DNA of 38,495 nucleotides from Phycisphaerales bacterium (GTDB taxonomy: Bacteria > Planctomycetota > Phycisphaerae > UBA1845). The first letter of the stretch is position 1. The number at the start of each line of letters is the position of its first letter. Positions 1 through 7,897 of this stretch are shown here, one piece after another. The notes under the pieces are model-generated. The model ran no database searches, was not told the DNA's origin, and saw only the letters and a list, made by a program, of their open reading frames with translations. The translations under genes and the position numbers were made by a program. The stretch lies in the NCBI GenBank assembly GCA_003597935.1, contig QZJT01000023.1, positions 1-38,495 on the forward strand. The letters run 5' to 3'.

Positions 1-80
1 CACGGTTGCACAAGCTCTCGAATGCCGAAAACGCGAGAATTCAAGAGCTCCTGATGGACAACGGATCAGTATTTGGTTAA
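1..80 (+). CDS. 3' end of an unknown protein gene (partial)
   Basis: Reading frame 3 is open from the left edge and stops at TAA 78-80. The visible end is about 25 residues and finishes ELLMDNGSVFG; it is rich in Leu, Asn and Glu and could be an amphipathic helix. It does not look like the C-terminus of HslV, the usual upstream partner of hslU. The fragment is too short to name a family, and the open frame could be chance. Confidence 0.4.
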   Translation, partial: RLHKLSNAENARIQELLMDNGSVFG

Positions 81-88
81 CGGCGTAG

Positions 89-196
89 TGTGGCACCGGT
101 TTGCAACCGGCGAAATGTGGCACCGGTTTGCAACCGGTGAGATGTGGCACCGGTTTGCAACCGATGAGATGTGGCACCGGTGTGCAACCGGTGAAG
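89..196. repeat. Four 27-bp tandem repeats (TGTGGCACCGG type)
   Basis: Four head-to-tail copies of a 27-bp unit begin at 89, 116, 143 and 170. Each holds GGCACCGGTTTGCAACCGGT, a small inverted repeat (ACCGGTTTGCAACCGGT), with one to three substitutions between copies. A related element recurs at 28045-28140. Copies are directly adjacent with no spacers, so this is not CRISPR. The array fills the gap between the upstream stop codon and hslU. Confidence 0.85.
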
Positions 197-224
197 TCCG
201 GCACCCCTCGGATGCCGGCCGACT

Positions 225-317
225 CCCGCCTTGAAAGGTGGGGCTCGGAGAAGACTGCCCGCCTTGAAAGGCGGGGCTCGGGGAAGACCGCCCGGCATGA
301 ATGCCGGGGCTCTGGAT
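225..317. repeat. Three 33-bp tandem hairpin repeats abutting hslU
   Basis: Units start at 225, 258 and 291. Each contains a short hairpin (CCCGCCTTGAAAGGCGGGG in the second copy; CCCGGCATGAATGCCGGGG in the diverged third). The third unit runs into the hslU start, so the last copy supplies the sequence where a ribosome binding site would be expected. Confidence 0.8.
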
Positions 318-1658
318 ATGGACGAACTGACTCCCAAGGGCATCGTGGCCGCGCTGGACCGATACATCATCGGCCAGGAAGCGGCGAAGCGGGCCGTCGC
401 CATCTCGGTGCGCAACCGCTGGCGGCGGCAGCAGCTTCCGGACGGCCTGCGCGAAGAGGTTTGCCCCAGCAACATCATCATGATCGGCCCCACCGGCGTG
501 GGGAAGACGGAGATCGCTCGGAGGTTGGCGGCGCTGGTCAATGCGCCGTTCATCAAGGTCGAAGCGACGAAATACACCGAGGTCGGCTATCACGGGCGGG
601 ACGTGGAGAGCATGGTGCGGGACCTGCTCGACTCCGCCCTGCGCATGGTCAAGTCGGAGCAGACGGAGGTCGTCCGGCAGGAGGCCGAGCGGCTGACGGA
701 GGAGCGTCTGCTGGACGTGCTCATGCCGGCCCCCGAGTCCGATCGGGAGGACTCCAGCCCCTCCAGCGACGCGGCCGTGCGCCGCCAGCGCAGCCGGGAA
801 AAGCTGCGGGCACAGCTCCAGTCGGGCGAACTCGAGGACAGGCCCGTCGAGTTGACCGTGGACGTGAAGGTCCAACCGATCGGCATGTTGGCGCTGGGGA
901 CGGACCAGATGGACCCCGACATCCAGAGCTTCATCGAACGCATGTTGCCCTCACAAGCCAAGAGCCGACGCCTGCGGATCCGGGAAGCGCGGCGGATCCT
1001 GTTCGAGCAGCAGTGCGAGAAGCTCATCGATCAGGAAAAGGCCACGGAAATGGCCATCTTCCGCACCGAGAACTCCGGCATCATCTTCATCGACGAGATC
1101 GACAAACTGGCGGGGCCGGCCGCCACCCACGGTCCGGATGTATCGCGCCAGGGCGTGCAGCGCGACCTGCTGCCGGTGATCGAGGGCACCACGGTCAGCA
1201 CCCGCTACGGACCGGTGCGGACCGACCACATCCTGTTCATCGCGGCCGGGGCGTTCAGCAGCAGTAAGCCCAGCGACCTGATGCCGGAGCTTCAAGGGCG
1301 CCTGCCGATTCGCGTCGAACTCAGCGATCTGGGACGCGAAGAGTTCCTCCGCATTCTGACCGAGCCGGAGAACGCGCTGACGAAACAGCAGACCGCCCTG
1401 CTGGGCACCGAATCCGTGCGGCTGGAGTTCGAGCCGGCGGCCCTGGAGCGCCTCGCGGACATCGCTTACCGGCTCAATCAGTCGACCGAGAACATCGGCG
1501 CCCGTCGGCTGACCACGGTGATGGAGCGGCTGGTGGAAGAGGTGAGCTTCAACGCCCCCGATCTGGCCGGGACCACCGTACACATCGACGCCGACATGGT
1601 CCAGAGGCGGCTGGGGGATCTCTCTCGCGACGACAACCTCAGCCGTTTCATTCTGTGA
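318..1658 (+). CDS. hslU: HslU, ATPase subunit of the HslVU protease
   Basis: AAA+ unfoldase of the ATP-dependent HslVU (ClpYQ) protease; it unfolds cytoplasmic substrates and feeds them to HslV. The 446-aa product has the usual family length and opening (MDELTPKGIV). Walker A GPTGVGKT lies at about 57-64, Walker B IIFIDEID at 255-262, an I-domain insertion between them, the sensor region LQGRLPIRVEL, and the C-terminal hydrophobic tail FIL that docks into HslV. The pore loop, GYVG in E. coli, reads GYHG (90-93). The start at 318 matches the family N-terminus; an in-frame ATG at 297 lies in the last 33-bp repeat and has a possible GGGGAAG ribosome site. No hslV is visible directly upstream, where it usually sits. 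Identity is secure; only the start is uncertain. Confidence 0.96.
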   Translation: MDELTPKGIVAALDRYIIGQEAAKRAVAISVRNRWRRQQLPDGLREEVCPSNIIMIGPTGVGKTEIARRLAALVNAPFIKVEATKYTEVGYHGRDVESMVRDLLDSALRMVKSEQTEVVRQEAERLTEERLLDVLMPAPESDREDSSPSSDAAVRRQRSREKLRAQLQSGELEDRPVELTVDVKVQPIGMLALGTDQMDPDIQSFIERMLPSQAKSRRLRIREARRILFEQQCEKLIDQEKATEMAIFRTENSGIIFIDEIDKLAGPAATHGPDVSRQGVQRDLLPVIEGTTVSTRYGPVRTDHILFIAAGAFSSSKPSDLMPELQGRLPIRVELSDLGREEFLRILTEPENALTKQQTALLGTESVRLEFEPAALERLADIAYRLNQSTENIGARRLTTVMERLVEEVSFNAPDLAGTTVHIDADMVQRRLGDLSRDDNLSRFIL

Positions 1659-2041
1659 CGTGTTTAGCATAACCCGTTCATCGACATAAGGTTGTGTTTG
1701 TTTCACCACGCAGTTCCCGGCCCGTGGCCGGGCGATCGGCTCCGGCAGGGACAAGCCGTCCGGCCGAGGCGTGGCGACGTTGGACCGATGGGGATGGGGT
1801 AGCCGTGCGGCCGGGTGGTAAAAGCCGATGAATCGGGCTATGATGGCACTTCGCGCGCCCGGCGCCGCCCCGTGGCGGATGTCGGCTTGGTGCGCCGTGC
1901 GTCGAGGTGACGTACCGTGGGGTCGAGCACCGGAGGTCTGGATGCCCGTACCCCCTGGGTCGGCCGTCGTCGCGCCGGCCCGCAGCGCGCGTGTGAGGAT
2001 TGACCCGGCAGGAGTTGGCCTATGTCGAAGTGGAGGCTTGT
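1659..2041. other. Intergenic region between hslU and rpsU
   Basis: No gene is supported here. A 7-bp GC hairpin (CCCGGCC/GGCCGGG, 1716-1732) follows hslU but lacks a T run, so it is not a convincing intrinsic terminator. A TATGAT at 1839-1844 could be a -10 box for rpsU, with only a poor -35. Open frames crossing the stretch have no protein-like composition. Confidence 0.5.
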
Positions 2042-2239
2042 GTGATCAAGATCAGACCCAGAGGCGGCGAATCCATTCAACAGGTGCTCAAGCGGTTCAA
2101 GCGGCTTTGCCAGCGCGAAGGCCTGACCCGCGACGTCAAGCGGCACAGTTACTACGAGAAGCCTTCCGAGCGCAAACGCCGCAAGCAGCGCAAGGCCGTC
2201 CGCCGGGCACAGACCGACCCTTCCCTGATGCGGACCTGA
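2042..2239 (+). CDS. rpsU: 30S ribosomal protein S21
   Basis: Small basic protein of the 30S subunit, involved in translation initiation in bacteria that carry it. The 65-aa product has the S21 signature: a start close to VIKIRPRGGESIQQVLKRF, then CQREGLTRDVKRHSYYEKP and a Lys/Arg-rich tail (ERKRRKQRKAVRRA). The start is GTG 2042, set 5 nt after a good GGAGG (2032-2036). An upstream in-frame ATG at 2000 would add residues not seen in the family. The SDR gene follows after 10 nt, so the two may be co-transcribed. Confidence 0.93.
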   Translation: MIKIRPRGGESIQQVLKRFKRLCQREGLTRDVKRHSYYEKPSERKRRKQRKAVRRAQTDPSLMRT

Positions 2240-2249
2240 TCCGAAATCC

Positions 2250-3032
2250 ATGATTGACCGGCGCGTCGCCTTGGTGACTGGAGGTTCCCGCGGGATCGGC
2301 CGCGCCGTGTGCGTGGCCCTGGCGCGGAGCGGCTACGCCGTCGTCGTCAACTTCGCCGACAACCTCGCGGGGGCGCAGGAGACGGCGGCGCTGTGCGAGC
2401 AGGCCGGGACCCCGGTGGAGATGTGCCAGTGCGACGTCGCCAACCGGGGCGAGCGCGAACTGATGATCCAGTTCGTGATGGAACGCTTCGGTCGAGTGGA
2501 CTGCCTGGTGAACAACGCCGGTGTGGCGCCCAAGGTCCGGTACGACATTCTGCAGACGCCTGAAGACAGCTACGACGAGGTGTTGAACGTCAATCTGCGG
2601 GCGCCCTACTTCCTGACTCAAGGGGTGGCCAACGAGATGATCCAGCTTCGCCAGCGGGGCGACATCGACTGGGCCTGCATCATCAACGTCTCCTCCATCC
2701 GCGCCTACACCGTTGCGGTCAACTACGGCGAGTATTGCACCAGCAAGGCCGGATTGAGCATGGTCACGAAGCTGTTCGCGGTCCGGCTGGCCGAATTCGG
2801 GATCGACGTACACGAGGTCAGTCCGGGGATCATCGAGACCGACATGAGCGCGCCGCCGGCGGTGCGGGCCGCCTACGAGGCCAAGCTGAAAGCCGGCATG
2901 ACGCCCAACAACCGGTGGGGACAGCCGGACGAAGTGGCGCTGGCGGTGGCCGCCATCGCCCGCCGGGAGTTTCCGTTCAGCACCGGACAGGTATTTCACG
3001 TTGACGGCGGGTGGCATCTGAGGCACCTGTGA
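2250..3032 (+). CDS. Short-chain dehydrogenase/reductase (FabG-like)
   Basis: NAD(P)-dependent oxidoreductase of the classical SDR family, 260 aa, probably cytoplasmic. The Rossmann motif TGGSRGIG lies at 10-17, NNAG at 88-91, the catalytic Ser in NVSS near 147-149 and the YxxxK pair at Y162/K166. The post-catalytic PG motif (SPGIIETDM) and C-terminal VDGGW are also present. Family members reduce 3-oxoacyl-ACP or sugar and ketone substrates. There is no fatty-acid gene nearby, and the N-terminal 3-oxoacyl-ACP reductase resemblance does not fix the substrate. It lies 10 nt after rpsU. Confidence 0.9.
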   Translation: MIDRRVALVTGGSRGIGRAVCVALARSGYAVVVNFADNLAGAQETAALCEQAGTPVEMCQCDVANRGERELMIQFVMERFGRVDCLVNNAGVAPKVRYDILQTPEDSYDEVLNVNLRAPYFLTQGVANEMIQLRQRGDIDWACIINVSSIRAYTVAVNYGEYCTSKAGLSMVTKLFAVRLAEFGIDVHEVSPGIIETDMSAPPAVRAAYEAKLKAGMTPNNRWGQPDEVALAVAAIARREFPFSTGQVFHVDGGWHLRHL

Positions 3033-3107
3033 CGCACCGACCACCCCGGTCCGATGGAGCATCGAGCCTCGGGTCCGATCGGGCGTCCCGGTTGCGGAGT
3101 CGATGCG

Positions 3108-5762
3108 ATGACGACGCTGTTCATGCTTGCGGCCCTGATCTGGACGGCGGCGGGCGTGGCGGCGTTGTGTACCCCGCGCCGATTGGGCGACGTTCGTTGT
3201 CCCCTCCTGGGGGTGACGTGCCTGCTGTTTGGGGCATTCACGGTCTGGATGGGATTCGGCGGCACGTTTGGAGCGGGGACCGGCGCGGCGGCGCTGCTGG
3301 TCAGCACCGTGGTGCTCTCGTCGGTGCTGGTGCTCAACCGCAGCCTGACGCGGCAGATCCGGCGTGACGCCGTCCACCTGGCGGACAACGAACTGGCCGC
3401 GGCCGTGCTCGACACGGCCGGGGCGCTGGTCGTCGTGCTGGACGCGGAGGGCGCGATCGTCCGATTCAATCGCGCCTGCGAAACGTTGACCGGGTACTCC
3501 GCCTCGGAGGCGATCGGCCGCAAAGTCTGGGATTTCCTGCTGACCGAGGAAGAGGTCGATTCCGTACGCTCGGTGTTCGCGGAGTTGCGATCGGGGCACT
3601 TCCCCAATCAGCACGAGAACTACTGGGTCCGCAAGGACGGCGGGCGCCGGCTGGTCGCCTGGTCCAACACCGCGATCGTCGACGCGACCGGGGCCGTCCA
3701 GTTCGTCATCGGCACCGGCGTCGACGTCACCGATCAACGCCGGATCGAGGCGGACCTGCGCAAGTCGGAGGAACGGTTCTCCAAGGCCTTCCACGGCAGC
3801 CCGCAGTCGCTCATCATCGCGACCCTGGAAGACGGCGTCATTCAGGACGTCAACCAGGCCTTCGTGGACCTGTTTGGTTTCACGCGGCATGAACTCATCG
3901 GCCGCCCGACCAAGGCGCTGGGCATGTGGGACAACCCCGACGACCGTGACCTGTTCATGCAGCGGCTGGTCGCCTGCGGCGCGGTGCGGGACGAGTCGGC
4001 CCGCTTCCGCGACCGCAGCGGACGGCTGCGGCTGGCCCGCGTGTGGATGGAGATCATCGAGCTGCAGGGGCGGCGATGCGTGCTGGGAGTCGTCGAGGAC
4101 GTCACGGAGCGCCTGCGTTCGGAGAACGCGCTGCGGGAATCCGAACAGAAATACCGCACCCTCTTCGATACCAGCCGCGACGGAATCGTCTACGTCACGC
4201 TCGACGGGCGCATCACCGACGCCAACGCCGCCTACGTCGACCTCACCGGGTTCTCGCTCCAGGAACTCCGCGCCCTTCGCTACCAGGACTTGACGCCGCC
4301 GACATGGCACGAGATGGAAGCGGACATCATCCGCAGCCAGGTGACGGCCCGAGGCTATTCCGACGACTATGAAAAGGAGTACGTGCGCAAGGACGGCCGC
4401 GTCATCCCGGTCTCCGTGCGGGCGTGGGTGATCCGCGACGAATCCGGCGGCCCGATCAGCATGTGGGCCCGCGTCATCGACATCTCCGAGCACCGCCGGC
4501 TGGAGGCGGAGCGCAGCCAGCTCGAAAAGCAACTGCGGCACTCCCAGAAGATGGAGGCGATCGGCACGCTGACCGCAGGCGTGGCCCACGATTTCAACAA
4601 CCTGCTGATGGCGATCTCGGGCTACGTGGACGTCGCGGCCGCGTGTGCCGACGAGGACAACGAGGAACTCCAGAGCGCCGTCGCGGGCATCCGGCAGGCC
4701 GCCCAGCAGGCGACACACATCACCAAGTCGATGCTCACGTTCAGTCGCAAAGCGGCCCTGACGCGGGCGCCGGTCTCGCTGAGCAGGCTGGTCGAAAGCG
4801 CCACCGGCATGCTCACGCACCTGATCGGGCGCCGGATCACGCTGGACGCCCAGGTTGACGCCCGCGAGGACGTCTGGATCGAGGCCGACGCCGCCCAAGT
4901 TCAACAGGTGCTGATGAACCTGGCGATCAACGCCCGCGACGCCATGCCGGACGGCGGCCGCTTGCAGATCGCGCTGCGCCGGGCGGAGCGGCGCAGCGAG
5001 GACCTTCCCTCCAACGTGCCCTTGTTCCAGGCCGGTACGGCCGTGCTGACCGTCACCGACACCGGCTGTGGGATGAACGAGGAAGTGCGATCGCGCGTGT
5101 TCGAGCCGTTCTTCACCACCAAGCCGCGCGGGCAAGGCACCGGGTTGGGCCTGTCGGTGGTTCACGGCATCATCGCAGAGCACCGTGGGTACATCGACGT
5201 GCGGTCTGCGCCCGACAAGGGGACGACCGTCGTCATCGCGCTGCCGTGCGTCAGCCCGCGGACGGGTCCGGGAAAGGAACCGGTCGCCGAGCAGCCGGGG
5301 CACGGGGAGCTGGTCCTGGTGGTGGAACCGGAGCCTGCCGTGCGGGCGGTGGTCACGTCGGCGCTGCGGCACGCGGGCTATCGCGTGGTGGGCGCGTCCG
5401 GCGACGAGGAGGCCCGTTTCCATATTCAGCGGGAGGCCGAGGCGCTGTGCGCCATGGTGGCCAGCATCGACGCTCCCGAAGACATCGTCATCAAGTGTGC
5501 CGCCGAGCTGCGACGGCGCGGTTCTCGTGCGGCAATCGTGTTGACCGCCAACAGCGCCACCGTCCCGGCCGAGACACTGCGCTCGCTCGACGCCGATCTG
5601 CTGACCAAACCCTTCTCGCTTCCGGACCTGACCGCCCTGGTGTCGCGGCGGATCGGGGCGAGCCAAGCGGCGAACCGTGCGAGTGACTCGCGGAACACCG
5701 GGAGCGAATCGCCGAGCGGGGCAAGCGAATCGCCGATCACGGCCACCGGCGGTCTGACGTAG
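3108..5762 (+). CDS. Hybrid sensor histidine kinase with three PAS domains
   Basis: Membrane-anchored sensor kinase, 884 aa. Two or three hydrophobic segments occupy residues 1-75, followed by three PAS/PAC modules (about 95-215, 220-340, 345-465). The HisKA domain has [10 protein letters not shown] with the phospho-accepting His at 494. The ATPase core shows [15 protein letters not shown] (N box), DTGCGM (G1), FEPFFTTK (F) and GTGLGLS (G2). A C-terminal receiver-like domain from about 734 has VVEPEP in place of the usual Asp pair, a possible phospho-Asp at 788 and the conserved Lys in LLTKPF. ATG 3108 is chosen because GGAG lies 8 nt upstream; an in-frame ATG at 3054 has no such site. The signal sensed is unknown. 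The next genes are EpsI and exosortase, but there is nothing to show a functional link. Confidence 0.92.
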   Translation: MTTLFMLAALIWTAAGVAALCTPRRLGDVRCPLLGVTCLLFGAFTVWMGFGGTFGAGTGAAALLVSTVVLSSVLVLNRSLTRQIRRDAVHLADNELAAAVLDTAGALVVVLDAEGAIVRFNRACETLTGYSASEAIGRKVWDFLLTEEEVDSVRSVFAELRSGHFPNQHENYWVRKDGGRRLVAWSNTAIVDATGAVQFVIGTGVDVTDQRRIEADLRKSEERFSKAFHGSPQSLIIATLEDGVIQDVNQAFVDLFGFTRHELIGRPTKALGMWDNPDDRDLFMQRLVACGAVRDESARFRDRSGRLRLARVWMEIIELQGRRCVLGVVEDVTERLRSENALRESEQKYRTLFDTSRDGIVYVTLDGRITDANAAYVDLTGFSLQELRALRYQDLTPPTWHEMEADIIRSQVTARGYSDDYEKEYVRKDGRVIPVSVRAWVIRDESGGPISMWARVIDISEHRRLEAERSQLEKQLRHSQKMEAIGTLTAGVAHDFNNLLMAISGYVDVAAACADEDNEELQSAVAGIRQAAQQATHITKSMLTFSRKAALTRAPVSLSRLVESATGMLTHLIGRRITLDAQVDAREDVWIEADAAQVQQVLMNLAINARDAMPDGGRLQIALRRAERRSEDLPSNVPLFQAGTAVLTVTDTGCGMNEEVRSRVFEPFFTTKPRGQGTGLGLSVVHGIIAEHRGYIDVRSAPDKGTTVVIALPCVSPRTGPGKEPVAEQPGHGELVLVVEPEPAVRAVVTSALRHAGYRVVGASGDEEARFHIQREAEALCAMVASIDAPEDIVIKCAAELRRRGSRAAIVLTANSATVPAETLRSLDADLLTKPFSLPDLTALVSRRIGASQAANRASDSRNTGSESPSGASESPITATGGLT

Positions 5763-5959
5763 CCTCGTGTAGCTATCCGAAGCGCCCACGTCCGCGAACA
5801 CCCGCTGCCCGGAGGGGGCTGGAGCCGCCGCGTCCGGGATCGTATACTGCCAGAACGACGCTTATCCTGCGACGGTCGGTCCGGCTCCTGACGGCGACGG
5901 CGTGCCGGGTGTGACGCCGGCGGGCCACGCCGAATCTCGGCGGGGAGGCAAGGGAACAG

Positions 5960-6676
5960 GTGAAACAGGGACATCAGGTGGTCATCGCAGCGTTGGCGGC
6001 GGCAGCGATCATGCTGGCCGGCGGCGGGTATTATCGCGTGCTGGCCGGCCGATACGCCCGCGCCGTCGAGAGCGTGCGGATGCCAGAGGGCTGGCTCAAC
6101 GCCCTGCCGCTCGAGATCGACGGCTGGCGCGGCCATGACGAGCCGCTGGAGCGCTCGGTGATCCGGGCCACCGACACCGATGCCCATCTGAATCGCGTCT
6201 ACGTCAACGCCGCCGGGACGAAGGCGGTGGCCCTGTTCGTCGGCTACGGCATCCGGCTGCGCGACCTGCTCCCCCATCGCCCCGAGGTGTGCTATCCCGG
6301 CAACGGCTGGCTGCTCTCTCAGCGTGACGACCTGCAACTGGATCCGGGCGACGGCTCGTCCGTCACGTGCCGATTGCTCTCGTTCCGCAAGGGCGGCTTC
6401 TCCGCCGATGACGTGTCCGTGCTGAATTACTACGTCGTCGACGGCCAGTACTGTGCCGACGTTTCGGCGCTGCGGGAACGTGCGGTGCAGGAGACCGCCG
6501 CGCAGTCCTATTCCGTTCAGGTCCAGATCTCCACGCCCGGGGGGATCGGCGCGGACCCGAGAGGCGTCCTGGTGGAGTTCGCGCGGGCGTGCGCGCCGCT
6601 GCTGCGCGAACTGATGCCGGACCGGCTCGGCACGGGCGCGGCCGCGCCGGTCGCGAAAGCGGAAGTCGAACCATGA
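5960..6676 (+). CDS. EpsI-like exosortase-associated protein (DUF3485)
   Basis: Exported or membrane-anchored partner of exosortases, 238 aa. An N-terminal hydrophobic segment (about 6-26) is followed by the EpsI/DUF3485 pattern: MPEGWLNALPLEIDGWRG, then a strand region ending in VALFVGYGIR, then the HRPEVCYPGNGW motif with its invariant Cys-Pro and Gly-Trp. Family members are found beside, or fused to the C-terminus of, exosortases and are tied to exopolysaccharide export and assembly. The start is GTG 5960, with GGGGAGG 11 nt upstream. The stop overlaps the exosortase start (ATGA), so the two are translationally coupled. Here EpsI comes before the exosortase, the reverse of the order I know best. 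Confidence 0.87.
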   Translation: MKQGHQVVIAALAAAAIMLAGGGYYRVLAGRYARAVESVRMPEGWLNALPLEIDGWRGHDEPLERSVIRATDTDAHLNRVYVNAAGTKAVALFVGYGIRLRDLLPHRPEVCYPGNGWLLSQRDDLQLDPGDGSSVTCRLLSFRKGGFSADDVSVLNYYVVDGQYCADVSALRERAVQETAAQSYSVQVQISTPGGIGADPRGVLVEFARACAPLLRELMPDRLGTGAAAPVAKAEVEP

Positions 6677-7611
6677 TCGAAGCGTCGCGAGCCACCGTAG
6701 ACCGACCGACCCGCGAAGTCGCAGCCGAGGCCGGCGGCGCAGCCCTGCGGCCGGTGCTGCTCTGCCTGGCGGCGCTGCTCGCGCTGGCCGTGTGGTCCTA
6801 CTGGCCGGTCGTCTGCCGGCTGGCCAGAGAGTGGCGCAGCAACGACGACTACTCGGTCGGCATGTTGGTGCCGCCGGCGGCGCTCTACGTGTTGTGGCTG
6901 AAGCGCCGGTCGCTCGAGCGGTCCCGTTTGCGGCCCTTCTGGGGGGGGCTGGCGGTGCTGGCGCTGGCGGAGTTCGCCCGCTGGTATGGACTGACGCGGC
7001 TGTTCGAGTCGGCCGAGCGCTACGCCCTGGCACTGACCGTTTTCGCGCTGGTGCTGATGGTGGCCGGCATCGACTTCGTGCGCCGGTCGCTCTGGGTCTG
7101 GGCGTTTCTTCTCCTGATGGTGCCGCTGCCCGGGCGCGTCCATAACACGATCGCCGACCCGCTGCAGAGCTTCGCTACCAGCGGCGCGGTCTTCACGCTG
7201 GAACTGCTGGGCATCACGGTCGAGCGCTCCGGCAACACCATGGTGCTCAACGGCGACACGCCCATGGCGGTGGCGGAAGCGTGCAGCGGGCTGCGCATGC
7301 TGACGGCCTTCGTCGTGGTCTCGTCGTTGTTCGCGTTCGTCGTCCACCGCCCTACGTGGCACAAGGCGACGATCGTCATCTCCAGCGTCCCCATCGCCAT
7401 CGCCTGCAACGTCCTGCGCCTGGTGGCCACCGCGATGCTCTTCCTGTGGGCTAGCAGTGCCACGGCGGAGAAGTTCTTCCACGACTTCGCCGGCCTGGTA
7501 ATGATGCCGGCCGCGTTCCTGATGCTGATGGGCGAGTTGTGGATTCTCCGTCGGCTCGAACTGCCGGCGGAGACTGAGGCGCAGTCTCATCCGCTGGTTG
7601 TGGGGGGGTAG
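6673..7611 (+). CDS. Exosortase (transmembrane sorting protease/transpeptidase)
   Basis: Integral membrane cysteine enzyme that cleaves PEP-CTERM-type C-terminal sorting signals during export. The 312-aa product has about eight hydrophobic segments. The catalytic triad is visible: Cys204 in AEACSGLR, Arg249 in CNVLRL and His270 in FFHDFAG. The start ATG 6673 overlaps the EpsI stop. Exosortase and EpsI are split here rather than fused. I see no protein in this window with a recognisable PEP-CTERM-like tail, so its substrates lie elsewhere. The subfamily cannot be assigned by eye. Confidence 0.94.
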   Translation: MIEASRATVDRPTREVAAEAGGAALRPVLLCLAALLALAVWSYWPVVCRLAREWRSNDDYSVGMLVPPAALYVLWLKRRSLERSRLRPFWGGLAVLALAEFARWYGLTRLFESAERYALALTVFALVLMVAGIDFVRRSLWVWAFLLLMVPLPGRVHNTIADPLQSFATSGAVFTLELLGITVERSGNTMVLNGDTPMAVAEACSGLRMLTAFVVVSSLFAFVVHRPTWHKATIVISSVPIAIACNVLRLVATAMLFLWASSATAEKFFHDFAGLVMMPAAFLMLMGELWILRRLELPAETEAQSHPLVVGG

Positions 7612-7897
7612 TCGCAGGCCCGCACCTCGCCTTCCCCCCCGTCACGCCCGCCGGCCGCGCCGCGCCGGGCCGCGTTGCAACCGGCCGGCCACGTCCTGCT
7701 CCGACAAACCCACACAACTTGGTGCGATCGACTACCGGCGGTGGAGCCGATTCCCGTTTGACGCCGTTTGCGCCGCGACGTTAGGATGCCGCGCGTCCGG
7801 GGGCGCCGGCGCGGGCGCCTCCCCGTCCGGGGCGTGTCGTACCTTCGCCGGCCGCGCGGCCCTTTGACTCGACCGCGTATCGCACAGGATGACGATC

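Noticed and set aside
89..196. CRISPR-like array
   Set aside because: Repeats are directly adjacent with no unique spacers and no cas genes are near.
1716..1732. Intrinsic terminator after hslU
   Set aside because: A GC hairpin is present but no T run follows.
2136..5801. Very long antisense open frame (over 1200 codons) opposite the histidine kinase
   Set aside because: Arg/Gln/His/Asp-rich low-complexity translation mirroring a GC-rich coding strand; the sense strand carries clear kinase motifs.
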